Shown: positions 1-10,896 of the stretch, one piece after another
How positions within the stretch are numbered: position 1 is the stretch's first letter
Layout of the letters: every line of letters begins with the position of its first letter
Assembly: GCF_005080865.1 (NCBI RefSeq)
Contig: NZ_CP034861.1
Location: forward strand, 434,001-498,000
Direction of reading: 5' to 3'
DNA length: 64,000 bases
Source: Buchnera aphidicola (Muscaphis stroyani)
GTDB taxonomy: Bacteria > Pseudomonadota > Gammaproteobacteria > Enterobacterales > Enterobacteriaceae
Position numbers and translations under genes: made by a program
The notes under the pieces: generated by a model
What the model saw: the letters and a program-made list of their open reading frames with translations, nothing else
Database searches by the model: none
Told to the model about the DNA's origin: nothing

Positions 1-29
1 ACATTAAAAAAATAAAAGAAATTTAAAAA

Positions 30-769
30 ATGAAAAATCGAATTCCACGCATCTATATTAATAGTAATTTAAAAATCAATCAAAATCTTGATTTATTCGA
101 ACATAATGTTCATTACATTAAAAAAGTTTTACGAATGAAAATTAAGGATAAATTAGAAATTTTTAACAACACTAATTATGTATTTTTTGCTGAAATAATA
201 AATATAAAAAAAAATGAAATTAACGTCAAAATTTTTCAGAATGAATTAAAAAATACTGAATCTTGTTTATATACCCATTTGGGACAAGTTATTTCAAAAA
301 ATAAAAAAATGGATTTTGCGATACAAAAATCTGTAGAAATGGGAGTAAACTCTATTACTCCTTTATTTTCTCAATATTGTGTTATTCAAAAAAAAAAGAT
401 TATATCTCAAAAAAAATAATACACTGGAAGAAAATTGCTATTTCTGCCTGTCAACAATGCAATAGAAATATTGTTCCAAAAATTCACAATCCTAATCATT
501 TAATCGAATGGTGTAAAAATAAAAAAAATAGCGATACAAAAATACTATTTAATAAAGAATCTTTGTTAAAAATAAATAAATTTTCAAAATCAATTCAACG
601 AATTCAATTATTAATAGGTCCTGAAGGAGGTTTTTCTTCTGAAGAAATAAAAGAAATTATTAATTCTGGATTTGTGTCAATATCACTTGGTCCTAGAAAA
701 TTAAGAACAGAAACTGCTGCTCTTGCAGCAATGACTGCTCTTCAAATGAGGTTTGGAGATTTAAGTTAA
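30..769 (+). pseudogene. rsmE: 16S rRNA m3U1498 methyltransferase RsmE, split by a poly(A) frameshift
   Basis: RsmE is a SPOUT-fold methyltransferase that methylates U1498 of 16S rRNA using S-adenosylmethionine. The N-terminal part reads from ATG 30 (IPRIY start, LGQVISKNKKMDF, ITPLF) and ends at a TAA at 417-419. The C-terminal part continues in another frame (HWKKIAISACQQC, then the SAM-knot motifs LIGPEGGFS and LGPRKLRTETAAL) and ends at 769. The break lies at a run of 10 A (388-397) or at the 8-A run 409-416. One extra A in either run joins the halves into 246 residues, against about 243 in E. coli, with no residue missing by eye. All catalytic motifs remain. It may be a young pseudogene, a gene rescued by RNA polymerase slippage, or a sequencing under-call. 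The family is certain; function is not. Confidence 0.85.
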
Positions 770-786
770 TTAAAACTGATTTTGTT

Positions 787-1410
787 TTACATATTTTTAA
801 ATATCCATATATTATTAGGTGTTAGTACAATGGGCAAAGGAACATCCCAAGATTTAGTTGGTATATTTCTAATATATTGAAAATCGTATGCTAAACCCAT
901 AATAAAAAATTTTTTTTTGCACCAATTCATCAAAAAAAAATCGTAAAAACCTCCTCCCATTCCTAATCTGGATCCTTTTTGATCAAAAGCTACTAACGGT
1001 ACTATAATTATATCTAAATACAAATCAGAAATAATATCTTTAGATTCGTAAAAAGGCTCCAATATATTATATTTATTTCGATATAAAATCGAGTTACAAG
1101 AAAATCGAACAAAAATCATTTTCTTATTACGTCTGGATTTTATTACAGGGACAAATGTTTTATAGTTATTTAGCCATAGCCTTAAAATTAAAGGATAAGT
1201 GTCTAATTCCCCATCAAATGGTATAAATAAGGCTATATTTTTAGAATTACAAAAAAAATTAAAATTAAATGCTATTTTTGATACTTTCATTGATGCAATG
1301 CGCTGATCTAAAACGGTTAAAGATTTTCTTAAATTTCGAATATTCTCACGAATTTTTCTACGATAGTTACATAATTTTGTTAATTTTTTCATTTTTAAAT
1401 AATAAGGCAT
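787..1410 (-). CDS. fau: 5-formyltetrahydrofolate cyclo-ligase
   Basis: Converts 5-formyltetrahydrofolate to 5,10-methenyltetrahydrofolate using ATP, returning this storage folate to one-carbon metabolism in the cytoplasm. Visible family motifs are FDGELDTYPLI and the glycine-rich substrate loop LGMGGGFYD, followed by WDVPLP near the C terminus. The reading frame is 207 residues, longer than the roughly 180 of E. coli YgfA. The extra residues are N-terminal, so a start at the internal Met 7 (position 1392) is possible; neither start has a clear ribosome binding site. It converges on rsmE with only 17 bases between the stops. It is followed upstream by rpiA, as in the E. coli ygfA-serA-rpiA neighbourhood with serA lost. 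The 6S RNA gene that adjoins ygfA in E. coli is not in the 65-base gap. Confidence 0.9.
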   Translation of the reverse strand: MPYYLKMKKLTKLCNYRRKIRENIRNLRKSLTVLDQRIASMKVSKIAFNFNFFCNSKNIALFIPFDGELDTYPLILRLWLNNYKTFVPVIKSRRNKKMIFVRFSCNSILYRNKYNILEPFYESKDIISDLYLDIIIVPLVAFDQKGSRLGMGGGFYDFFLMNWCKKKFFIMGLAYDFQYIRNIPTKSWDVPLPIVLTPNNIWIFKNM

Positions 1411-1475
1411 TAGTTTATAAAATATTTTAAATTCTATAAAAATTTAAAAAAATTTAGCATTTTTAAGTGACAATT

Positions 1476-2135
1476 TTATTTTTTAATTACTTCAACTCCA
1501 TTTTTTTTTCCAATTAAAACAATATCAGCACTTCTTTTGGCAAATAAACCAACAGTCACTACTCCAGGAAATGAATTAATTTTATCTTCCATTAAAATAG
1601 GATTTTGTATGTGCAAATTATATACATCTAAAATTATATTTCCATTCTCTGTTACAACATTTTTACGAAATTTTGGATTTCCTCCAATTTTAATTATTTC
1701 TCTAGATATATAAGTAAGAGCCATTGGAATAATTTCAATAGGTAACGGAAATTTTCCAAGAACATCTACTCTTTTAGACTGATCAATAATACAAACAAAT
1801 TTTTTAGAAATTTCAGCAATAATTTTTTCTCCCGTTAAAGCAGCTCCGCCCCCTTTAATCATTTGCATTTGATAATTGATTTCATCTGCACTATCTATAT
1901 AAACATCCAATGAATTAAAATTATTAATATTTAACACTTTTATTCCATATTTTTTAAGTAAAACAGTAGAAGAATTAGAACTGGATATTGCTCCATATAT
2001 TATTTTTTTTACTGCGCTTAAAGCTTGAATAAAATAAAAAACAGTTGTTCCAGTACCAACTCCTATTACAGTTCCAGGACAAATATAATCTAATGCAGCC
2101 CAAGCTGCTTTTTTTTTGAATTCGTTTAGAGTCAT
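1476..2135 (-). CDS. rpiA: Ribose-5-phosphate isomerase A
   Basis: Interconverts ribose 5-phosphate and ribulose 5-phosphate in the non-oxidative pentose phosphate pathway, feeding nucleotide synthesis. The protein is 219 residues, the same as E. coli RpiA. It keeps the phosphate-binding VGTGTT motif near residue 27, the YIDSADEIN segment with the catalytic aspartates (E. coli D81 and D84), MIKGGGAALTGEK with the active-site lysine and glutamate, and GKFPLPIEIIP. It is read leftward, 65 bases before fau. The start at 2135 gives an N terminus (MTLNEFKKKAAWAAL) collinear with E. coli. No frameshift or missing residue is visible. Confidence 0.96.
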   Translation of the reverse strand: MTLNEFKKKAAWAALDYICPGTVIGVGTGTTVFYFIQALSAVKKIIYGAISSSNSSTVLLKKYGIKVLNINNFNSLDVYIDSADEINYQMQMIKGGGAALTGEKIIAEISKKFVCIIDQSKRVDVLGKFPLPIEIIPMALTYISREIIKIGGNPKFRKNVVTENGNIILDVYNLHIQNPILMEDKINSFPGVVTVGLFAKRSADIVLIGKKNGVEVIKK

Positions 2136-2301
2136 GATATAAAAAACCTATTTTCTTTTTTAAGAAATGCACTAAAATATAATTAATAAATATTCAACTT
2201 TGTTTCATTAAAAAATTTAATGTACAAAAAATTAATGCACTTTAAAAAAATTATATTTTTTTATTATCTATTAGAAAAAAGAGAGAGAAAAACACTTAGA
2301 A

Positions 2302-2376
2302 TGGCTGGGGTACCTGGATTCGAACCAGGGAATGCCGGTATCAAAAACCGGTGCCTTGCCACTTGGCTATACCCCA
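2302..2376 (-). tRNA. tRNA-Gln (UUG)
   Basis: Complete cloverleaf on the minus strand. The anticodon arm has stem CCGGT/ACCGG and loop TTTTGAT, giving anticodon UUG. The acceptor stem TGGGGTA/TACCCCA is fully paired, the discriminator base is G, and CCA is encoded. It is the last of three adjacent leftward tRNA genes (Met-Leu-Gln), matching the metT-leuW-gln order of E. coli. Confidence 0.97.
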
Positions 2377-2395
2377 TTTTTTTTTAATATTCTCT

Positions 2396-2477
2396 TACGG
2401 GAGGCGAGACTTGAACTCGCAAACCTTTCGGCGCCAGAACCTAAATCTGGTGCGTCTACCAATTTCGCCACTCCCGC
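2396..2477 (-). tRNA. tRNA-Leu (UAG)
   Basis: Class II tRNA with a long variable arm. The anticodon arm has stem CCAGA/TCTGG and loop TTTAGGT, giving anticodon UAG. The sequence closely follows E. coli leuW. The acceptor 3' strand is CTCCCGT, so the terminal pair is G1-U72 where E. coli has G-C. The CCA end is not encoded, so it must be added by tRNA nucleotidyltransferase. Confidence 0.96.
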
Positions 2478-2485
2478 AAAAATAA

Positions 2486-2559
2486 TAGCTACGATGGGAA
2501 TCGAACCCATGACCTCAGCGTTATGAGTGCTGCGCTCTAACCGACTGAGCTACGTAGCC
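2486..2559 (-). tRNA. tRNA-Met (CAU), elongator
   Basis: Anticodon loop CTCATAA gives CAU. The body matches E. coli metT (GGCTACGTAGCTCAG start), and position 1 is G, so this is the elongator and not the initiator. It is also unlike the tRNA-Ile2 body. Three oddities are visible: a terminal G1-U72 wobble, no encoded CCA, and an A31-C39 mismatch closing the anticodon loop (stem CAGCA against CGCTG). First gene of the leftward three-tRNA cluster; its promoter must lie in 2560-2665, which it shares divergently with glnS. Confidence 0.95.
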
Positions 2560-2665
2560 TATTAAATTAGATGTTATTTTTTTAATACCAATTTTATTTT
2601 ATAATATATGCGTTGAATAATCAATATAATTTTATCAAATGTTTTTAAAAAATTAAGGAAAAAAT

Positions 2666-4342
2666 ATGAATATTAAAAAAAATAAGTTTAGCAACAATTT
2701 TATTTGTCATATTATTGAAAAAGATCTTAAAAAAAATAAAAATTTATCTCTTCATACTCGATTTCCACCTGAACCAAATGGATATCTCCACATTGGACAT
2801 GCTAAATCGATATATTTAAATTTTGAACTCTCAAAATTATATAAAGGACAATGTAACTTACGCTTTGATGATACAAATCCTATCAAAGAACACGTTAAAT
2901 ATATCAACGCTATTAAAAACGACATAAATTGGCTAAAATATAAATGGTATAAAAATGTTCGATATTCTTCTCAATATTTTGAAATACTATATAGTTACGC
3001 AAAAGAATTGATTAATAAAAATTTAGCTTATGTGGATGAATTAACAAAAGAAGAAATAAAAAGCTACCGAGGCACTTTACATTCACCAGGAATCAACAGT
3101 CCATATAGAAATCGTACTGTAAAAGAGAATTTAGAACTATTTGAAAAAATGAAAAATGGATTTTTTGATGAAGGAAAAGCGTGTTTAAGGGCTAAAATTG
3201 ACATGAATTCTAACACTATTATCATGCGTGATCCTGTGTTGTATCGAATAATTTTTTCAGATCATCATCAAACAAAAAATAAATGGTGTATATATCCGAT
3301 GTATGATTTTGCCCACTGTCTTTCAGATTCCATTGAAGGCATCACTCACTCATTTTGTACATTAGAATTTCAAGAAAATAGGTTTTTATATAATTGGATT
3401 TTAGAAAACACTACTATAAAAAACTATCCCAAACAATATGAATTTTCTAGGCTAAACTTAGAATATTCAATTCTTTCAAAAAGAAAACTAAAAAAAATTG
3501 TTGATTATAAATTTGTTGAAGGATGGGATGATCCTCGTATGCCAACTATTTCTGGACTCAGAAGAAAAGGATATACCCCATCTTCTATCAAAAAATTTTG
3601 CCAAAAAATTGGAGTTACTAAACAAAACAGTTTAGTAGAATTATCTGTGTTAGAATATTGTATTAGACGAGAACTTAACCAAACTGCTATAAGAACTATG
3701 GCGGTATTAGATCCTATTAAGATATTTTTATATAATTTAGATTCAAGTCACAAAGAAACTTTTACTGTTCCTAATCATCCTAATAAACCAGAGTTAGGAA
3801 CTCATGAAATTATTTTTACAAATACCATATATATTGAACGTTCAGATTTTAAAGAAAAATACGAAAAAAAATATAAAAGATTAACACTTGGTCAAAAAGT
3901 ACGATTAAGATATGCCTATATAATAAAAGCAGAAAAAATTGAGAAAGATGATAATAACAATATTATTCATATAATATGCTCATGCGACTTAGACACTTTG
4001 GGAAAAAGACCAAAAAATAAAAAAAATCCATCAGTAATTCACTGGATCTCAACAGAAAATTCAATGCCAGCAAAATTTAGGTTATATAACAAATTATTTA
4101 ATACTAAGAATCCAGAAAAAAAAGAACAATTTCTATCTTATATAAATCCAAAATCACTGATAATAAAATATGGATTTATTGAACAAAAAATAGGATATGA
4201 GATTATCAAAAAAATAAAAAAATCTTTAAATCATTTTTTTCAATTCGAAAGAATAGGATATTTTTGTATAGATTTATTTTCTCACGAAAAAAACTGTCTT
4301 GTTTTTAATCGTACTGTTCAATTAAAAGATTCATTACGATAA
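2666..4342 (+). CDS. glnS: Glutamine--tRNA ligase
   Basis: Class I aminoacyl-tRNA synthetase that charges tRNA-Gln with glutamine in the cytoplasm. The protein is 558 residues (E. coli about 554). The ATP-binding HIGH motif is at residues 42-45 within [14 protein letters not shown]. The KMSKS-type loop is LSKRK near residue 270. FDDTNP and the [17 protein letters not shown] segment are typical of the GlnRS/GluRS family; C-terminal anticodon-binding barrels follow. The start at 2666 has an AAGGA ribosome binding site a few bases upstream. It sits divergently from its own substrate tRNA-Gln gene cluster, as in E. coli. Confidence 0.97.
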   Translation: MNIKKNKFSNNFICHIIEKDLKKNKNLSLHTRFPPEPNGYLHIGHAKSIYLNFELSKLYKGQCNLRFDDTNPIKEHVKYINAIKNDINWLKYKWYKNVRYSSQYFEILYSYAKELINKNLAYVDELTKEEIKSYRGTLHSPGINSPYRNRTVKENLELFEKMKNGFFDEGKACLRAKIDMNSNTIIMRDPVLYRIIFSDHHQTKNKWCIYPMYDFAHCLSDSIEGITHSFCTLEFQENRFLYNWILENTTIKNYPKQYEFSRLNLEYSILSKRKLKKIVDYKFVEGWDDPRMPTISGLRRKGYTPSSIKKFCQKIGVTKQNSLVELSVLEYCIRRELNQTAIRTMAVLDPIKIFLYNLDSSHKETFTVPNHPNKPELGTHEIIFTNTIYIERSDFKEKYEKKYKRLTLGQKVRLRYAYIIKAEKIEKDDNNNIIHIICSCDLDTLGKRPKNKKNPSVIHWISTENSMPAKFRLYNKLFNTKNPEKKEQFLSYINPKSLIIKYGFIEQKIGYEIIKKIKKSLNHFFQFERIGYFCIDLFSHEKNCLVFNRTVQLKDSLR

Positions 4343-4509
4343 AAATTAAAACACAAAATTTTTAAACTTATTTATTAGTATCAAATAACAAATATAAAAT
4401 TATAAAAATTAACACATTATACTCTGTATAAAAAATGATTTTAAAGATATTTATTTTAAGAAAAAATTACTTATAAAAAATCTTTAATCTTTATACTAAT
4501 CACTTATGA

Positions 4510-6198
<1,689 letters not shown>

Positions 6199-6219
6199 AA
6201 ACAAATTAAAGGTTATAAA

Positions 6220-7524
6220 ATGTCTAAAATTATTAAAATTATAGCTCGTGAAATAATAGATTCTAGAGGTTATCCCACTGTAGAATCAGAAGTTCATCTT
6301 GATGGTGGATTCGTTGGAATATCATCTGTTCCATCTGGCGCTTCAACAGGGTCTTTAGAGTCTTTAGAATTAAGAGATGGAGATAAAAATAGATTTGAAG
6401 GGAAAGGAGTGCAAAAATCAGTTTATTTTATTAATAATGCAATATCAAATATGTTAAAAAATAAAGATGCAAAAGATCAAAAAGATATTGATTATGCAAT
6501 GATTCAACTAGACGGAACAGACAATAAATCAAGAATAGGAGCTAATACTATATTATCTGTATCCTTAGCTTCAGCAAAAGCTGCTGCATTATCTAAAGGG
6601 ATACCTTTATACGAACACATTGCAGAAATCAATGATACTAAAGGTATATTTTCCATGCCACTACCAATGATTAATATCATTAATGGAGGGAAACATGCTA
6701 ATAACAATATCGATATTCAGGAATTTATGATTCAGCCAGTCAAAGCCTCCACAATAAAAGAATCCATTCAAATAGGATGTGAAATTTTTTGTTCTTTAGG
6801 TAATATTTTACAAAAAAAAGGAATGAGTACTTCAGTGGGAGACGAAGGTGGTTACGCGCCAAATTTAAAATCAAACGAAGAAGCATTTAATATAATTCAA
6901 GAAGCAGTAGAAAAAACAAAATATAAAATCGGAGAAGATATTAAATTTTCTATAGATTGCGCAGCATCTGAATTATATGATAAAAATTCTAAAAAATATC
7001 AACTAAACGGAGAAGGATTAAGCTTTGATTCGCAAGAATTTACTCATTATTTAGAAAAATTATCAAAAAAATATCCTATTATTTCCATTGAAGATGGACA
7101 AGATGAGTCTGACTGGAATGGTTTTTCATATCAAACAAAAATATTGGGAAAAAAGATGCAATTAGTGGGAGATGACTTGTTTGTTACTAATTCTAAAATA
7201 CTAAAATCAGGCATTCAAAAAAATATTGCTAATGCTATATTAATTAAATTAAATCAAATTGGAACTTTAACAGAAACTCTCGAGACAATTAGAATAGCAA
7301 AAAAAGCAAAATATAACGTTATTATTTCACATCGATCAGGAGAAACAGAAGATACATTTATTTCCGATTTATCAGTTGGAACCTCTTCGGGTCAAATTAA
7401 AACTGGCTCTATGAGTCGTTCTGATAGAACTTCAAAATATAATCAATTAATTAGAATAGAAGAAAAATTAGGGAATAAAAAAGCTCCTTTTAACGGTTTA
7501 AAAGAAATTCAAAATAAATTTTAG
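6220..7524 (+). CDS. eno: Enolase
   Basis: Converts 2-phosphoglycerate to phosphoenolpyruvate in glycolysis and, in E. coli, is also a subunit of the RNA degradosome. The protein is 434 residues (E. coli 432). Conserved elements include [13 protein letters not shown] at the N terminus, [17 protein letters not shown], the metal ligands in SIEDG and VGDDLFVTN, and the family signature SHRSGETED. An AAAGG ribosome binding site precedes ATG 6220. It is the second gene of the pyrG-eno pair and is followed by an empty 1.2-kb spacer. Confidence 0.98.
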   Translation: MSKIIKIIAREIIDSRGYPTVESEVHLDGGFVGISSVPSGASTGSLESLELRDGDKNRFEGKGVQKSVYFINNAISNMLKNKDAKDQKDIDYAMIQLDGTDNKSRIGANTILSVSLASAKAAALSKGIPLYEHIAEINDTKGIFSMPLPMINIINGGKHANNNIDIQEFMIQPVKASTIKESIQIGCEIFCSLGNILQKKGMSTSVGDEGGYAPNLKSNEEAFNIIQEAVEKTKYKIGEDIKFSIDCAASELYDKNSKKYQLNGEGLSFDSQEFTHYLEKLSKKYPIISIEDGQDESDWNGFSYQTKILGKKMQLVGDDLFVTNSKILKSGIQKNIANAILIKLNQIGTLTETLETIRIAKKAKYNVIISHRSGETEDTFISDLSVGTSSGQIKTGSMSRSDRTSKYNQLIRIEEKLGNKKAPFNGLKEIQNKF

Positions 7525-8699
7525 AAAAACTTATATGTTTAATAAATTTTAATGTACCAAAGAGAATCAGGTATTTTAAAATATATGCCTGTTTCTCACA
7601 GAGAGAATATTAAATTACTGTTATTTATAAAATTATCAATGTCACAAACAATTCGATTGATAAACATTTTAAAAATTCAAAAGAAGAGTCTATTTTATCG
7701 GTAAATCGTTTATTTTTACTTATTTACATAAATTTTGGGTAAAATATAACTTTATAACACTGAATGTTTATAAAAGAATAATATAAAAAATAAAATTTCT
7801 TATAAGGAACAATTAAAAGGAACAAAAAAGAATTAAAATAGAGTTACATATATTTAAAAGATATAATTTTAATTATAAAAAATAAACTGCTCATCGCGAA
7901 AAAATAACTAATAAAAAGCTACAAATATAATTTTTTAACAAAATGTCAAAAAAATACACAGATGTTAAATAAAAACTAGTAGAGTTTATCTTATTTATTT
8001 TTTTACCTATTTTAGGTAACTTTATCTTTTTACAAACATGTAAATACTTGAAAAATTTTTAACAATAAATATTGTTATATTTATCTTTAATTTATTAGTT
8101 GAAATAAAGAAAATTTTAACATTTATATTAAAAATTTTACAATCTACAATTAGAATATTTCAGTACAGATTTGAAAGTAAAGATAATTAATTCCTTAAAA
8201 ATAATTTTTTAAAACTAATTTCTTTTATAAATATAATCAAATAATTAAATTTATTGAACTAACATCGAGTATAAAAAAAGTTAAATTAGTCTTAAAAACA
8301 CTCAAATTTATTACCTAATACTTCTCTAATAAAACTTTCTAAATTAAGTATATTATTAAAAATAATAATTTAATTTTTAATAAATTAATTTAAATATTAA
8401 TTTAAACTCCGAACAATTGATAATACATCTAGTTTATTATTAACTTTTATTTAAATTAACTAAAAAACATAGTTGTACTACTATCTGAACTTATATCAAT
8501 TAAAAGATATAAGTTAAATAATAAACATCTTTTAAAATTAAAAAGATTTAAATAAAATAATATTTATGTTAAAAAACAATTGTTTATAAAATTACTAGCA
8601 ATAAAATAAATGCATTTATTTTTATATAGAAATTTTTAATTTTAATGCATTGAGATTAATGATAAAACAAGTTGTTTTAATATATCTTACAAAAAATTA
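7525..8699. other. 1.2-kb non-coding spacer between convergent eno and ispF
   Basis: No open frame with recognisable protein content is present on either strand. Besides the hairpin at 7562-7597, two short perfect inverted repeats are visible: 8003-8019 (7-base arms, 3-base loop) and 8488-8515 (10-base arms, 8-base loop). The flanking genes converge, so no promoter is needed here. A fully eroded gene is the simplest reading; in E. coli truD and surE lie downstream of ispF. I cannot identify the remnant. Confidence 0.6.
7562..7597 (+). terminator. Hairpin after eno, possible terminator
   Basis: A 13-pair stem with one T-T mismatch and one G-U pair (arms 7562-7574 and 7585-7597, loop of 10 bases) begins 38 bases after the eno stop. 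It has seven G-C pairs in a nearly all-AT spacer, which makes chance less likely. There is no clear U-run after it, so it is not a textbook rho-independent terminator; it could instead protect the 3' end of the mRNA. Confidence 0.45.
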
Positions 8700-9179
8700 T
8701 TATTTTTTTAAAATTAAAACAGAAGAATGACAAGCTATACCTTCTTTTCTTCCAATACAACCAATCATCTTAGAACTAGTAGCTTTAATGCTAATATTAT
8801 CTATAGAAATTTTTAGATATCTTGACAAATTTGATTTCATAGAAAAAATATAAGATGACATTTTTGGATACTCTGCGATAATAGTAATATCAATATTACA
8901 TATACAATAATTTTTTAATTTAATTTTTTCCCAAATATTTTGTAATAAAATTTTACTATCAATATTTTTATATCTTTTATCTTTGCTAGGAAAAAAAGAA
9001 CCAATATCACCCATTGCGGCAGCTCCTAATAACGAATCAATGAGAGCATGTATTAACAAATCTCCATTGGAATGAGCAATTAAACCTTTTTTTTTAGAAA
9101 TTAATACACCACCAATAATTAATGGCTTACTTCCTCCAAAAGCGTGAATGTCAAATCCATATCCTACTCTTATTAGCAT
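8700..9179 (-). CDS. ispF: 2-C-methyl-D-erythritol 2,4-cyclodiphosphate synthase
   Basis: Cyclises CDP-methylerythritol 2-phosphate to MEcPP with release of CMP, in the MEP pathway of isoprenoid synthesis. The 159-residue protein has the metal ligands in GYGFDIHAF, the [18 protein letters not shown] block with the third metal-binding His, [11 protein letters not shown], and the C-terminal substrate region [16 protein letters not shown]. Length matches the E. coli enzyme. It is the last gene of the leftward cys-ftsB-ispD-ispF run, 8 bases after ispD, as in E. coli. Confidence 0.97.
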   Translation of the reverse strand: MLIRVGYGFDIHAFGGSKPLIIGGVLISKKKGLIAHSNGDLLIHALIDSLLGAAAMGDIGSFFPSKDKRYKNIDSKILLQNIWEKIKLKNYCICNIDITIIAEYPKMSSYIFSMKSNLSRYLKISIDNISIKATSSKMIGCIGRKEGIACHSSVLILKK

Positions 9180-9187
9180 ATTATTTT

Positions 9188-9901
9188 TTATTTAATTCTA
9201 TTACTCTTTGTTAGATAAAATTCAGCAAAAAAAAGATCTTCAAAACAAGTAATTTTAATATTTTGGCTGCTTCCTAGAACCATTAACGGACGATATCCGC
9301 AATATTCTAATGCTGAAGATTCGTCTGTAATCACGATTTTATCTTTGATAACCTTGTTTAAACAAAATCGTAACAAATTTAATGGAAAAATTTGAGGAGT
9401 TAACGCATGCCATAAATTTTTTCTATCTACAGTTTTTAAAATTCTTTCTTTTTTTACATCTCCATATTTGATTGTATCATGTATAGGTTGGACTAAAATT
9501 CCACCTACTTTACTTCTTCTAGTAATTAAAATTATTTTGTTTAAATCTTGACGACTTAAGCAAGGACGAACTGCATCATGTACTATGACCCAATCAGCGT
9601 CTATTTGTAAAGATAATCCAGACAAAACTGAATTAATTCTTTCTTTTCCTCCTATAACAGAAATAATACGTACATTAGATGATATAGATAAATTAAAAAA
9701 ATAGTTATCGTTTCGATTCAAGCTCACAATGACATTGATAATATTAGGATTTGATAATAATGTTGTTAAAGTGTATTCAAGAATCGTTTGATTTTTAATT
9801 TTTATATATTGTTTTGGAACATTTGACAACATTCTTTTACCTATACCTGCAGCTGGAACTATAGCTATGATTTTAGGTTTTAAAAAACTTGCCGATTTCA
9901 T
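9188..9901 (-). CDS. ispD: 2-C-methyl-D-erythritol 4-phosphate cytidylyltransferase
   Basis: Transfers CMP from CTP to methylerythritol 4-phosphate, making CDP-methylerythritol for the MEP pathway. The 237-residue protein begins with the nucleotide-binding loop [10 protein letters not shown] followed by PKQY, and contains [20 protein letters not shown] and TDESSALEY, all family hallmarks. It sits directly upstream of ispF and 65 bases after ftsB. CTP comes from PyrG, also in this window. Confidence 0.97.
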   Translation of the reverse strand: MKSASFLKPKIIAIVPAAGIGKRMLSNVPKQYIKIKNQTILEYTLTTLLSNPNIINVIVSLNRNDNYFFNLSISSNVRIISVIGGKERINSVLSGLSLQIDADWVIVHDAVRPCLSRQDLNKIILITRRSKVGGILVQPIHDTIKYGDVKKERILKTVDRKNLWHALTPQIFPLNLLRFCLNKVIKDKIVITDESSALEYCGYRPLMVLGSSQNIKITCFEDLFFAEFYLTKSNRIK

Positions 9902-9966
9902 TAAGAACTTTTAAAAAATATTATTAAAAAAATAATTATATCAAAATCATTTTATAAAAACATTTT

Positions 9967-10188
9967 TTAATTACTTTTATTTTTTTTAATTCCATTAATC
10001 TTATTATTTAAATTTTTAATTTCTATTATTAATTTGTTATTTTGAATTTGAAGATCATTGTTATATTTTTCTTCAGAAATAACTATTTTATAAATTCTAA
10101 TATAATCAAAAATACCATTTTTACTAAACCAAAGAGAATATTGAAGCCATAAAAATATAAAAAATAAAAATGTTTTTAATATTTTCAT
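9967..10188 (-). CDS. ftsB: Cell division protein FtsB
   Basis: Small bitopic membrane protein of the FtsQLB divisome complex. The frame is open from 10251, but alignment with E. coli FtsB (WLQYSLWF-KNGI-DY) puts the start at the internal ATG 10188. That ATG has a GGAAC ribosome-binding-like site and gives 73 residues. Residues about 4-20 form one membrane helix, WLQYSLWFSKNGIFDY follows, and the rest is a charged, Asn/Lys-rich segment consistent with the periplasmic coiled coil. It is shorter than E. coli FtsB (about 103), lacking part of the C terminus. Located between cysC and ispD as in E. coli. Confidence 0.88.
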   Translation of the reverse strand: MKILKTFLFFIFLWLQYSLWFSKNGIFDYIRIYKIVISEEKYNNDLQIQNNKLIIEIKNLNNKINGIKKNKSN

Positions 10189-10244
10189 ACTTGTTCCGTA
10201 TATTAATACATTAATACTAGATAAATGTTTATTATACTTTATAT

Positions 10245-10895
10245 CTAACATATATTAAAAAATGGTATTATGTTACGATCATATAATATTTTAATTAATT
10301 TTTTTGCATTATCTTTCAACGATTGTGTTCCATCTAAATGCACGTCCGGTTTTTCTGGAATCTGATATTCAGATTGAATTCCAGTAAAATTAAATATTTC
10401 TCCTTTTCGAGCTTTTTTATATAAATTTTTAGGATCACGATTTTCACAAACTTGAATTGGAGTATCAACAAAAATTTCTAAAAAATTACTTTCACCTAAC
10501 ATTTTACGAATTAATTTTCTTTGATATCTATATGGAGATATAATTGCAACTAAAACTATCATTCCTGCGTCTAACATTAATTTTGATACTTCTCCAATAC
10601 GTCTAATATTCTCTGTTCTATCAGAAATACTAAAGTTTAAATCACTGCACAAACCAGTTCTAACATTATCTCCGTCTAATATATACGTATGAACACATTT
10701 TTTAAACAAACATTGCTCTAAAATATTAGAAATACTAGATTTTCCTGAACCCGAAAGCCCTGTAAACCATAGAACTATTGATTTATGATTATGTTTTATT
10801 TCACGTTTGAATCGAGTTATTAAGTGTTTCTCCAAAATGACGTTTTTATCAAAATTAGCATTCATGTGCTTATTTAATTCCTTACTTTTAATCAA
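10245..10895 (-). CDS. cysC: Adenylylsulfate kinase
   Basis: Phosphorylates adenylyl sulfate (APS) to PAPS, the second step of sulfate assimilation. The 216-residue protein has the P-loop FTGLSGSGKSS near residue 45, LDGDNVRTGL for APS binding, and IRRIGEVSKLMLDAG, all diagnostic of APS kinase. It begins one base after the cysN stop codon, so the two are translationally close, and it belongs to the leftward cysJIHGDNC operon. Confidence 0.97.
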   Translation of the reverse strand: MIKSKELNKHMNANFDKNVILEKHLITRFKREIKHNHKSIVLWFTGLSGSGKSSISNILEQCLFKKCVHTYILDGDNVRTGLCSDLNFSISDRTENIRRIGEVSKLMLDAGMIVLVAIISPYRYQRKLIRKMLGESNFLEIFVDTPIQVCENRDPKNLYKKARKGEIFNFTGIQSEYQIPEKPDVHLDGTQSLKDNAKKLIKILYDRNIIPFFNIC

Positions 10896-10896
10896 T

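Noticed and set aside
1411..1475. 6S RNA (ssrS) next to fau
   Set aside because: The gap is only 65 bases and has no 6S-like hairpin; the gene cannot fit.
2332..2526. A 64-codon plus-strand open frame
   Set aside because: It lies across the three minus-strand tRNA genes and its content is the complement of tRNA arms; not a protein.
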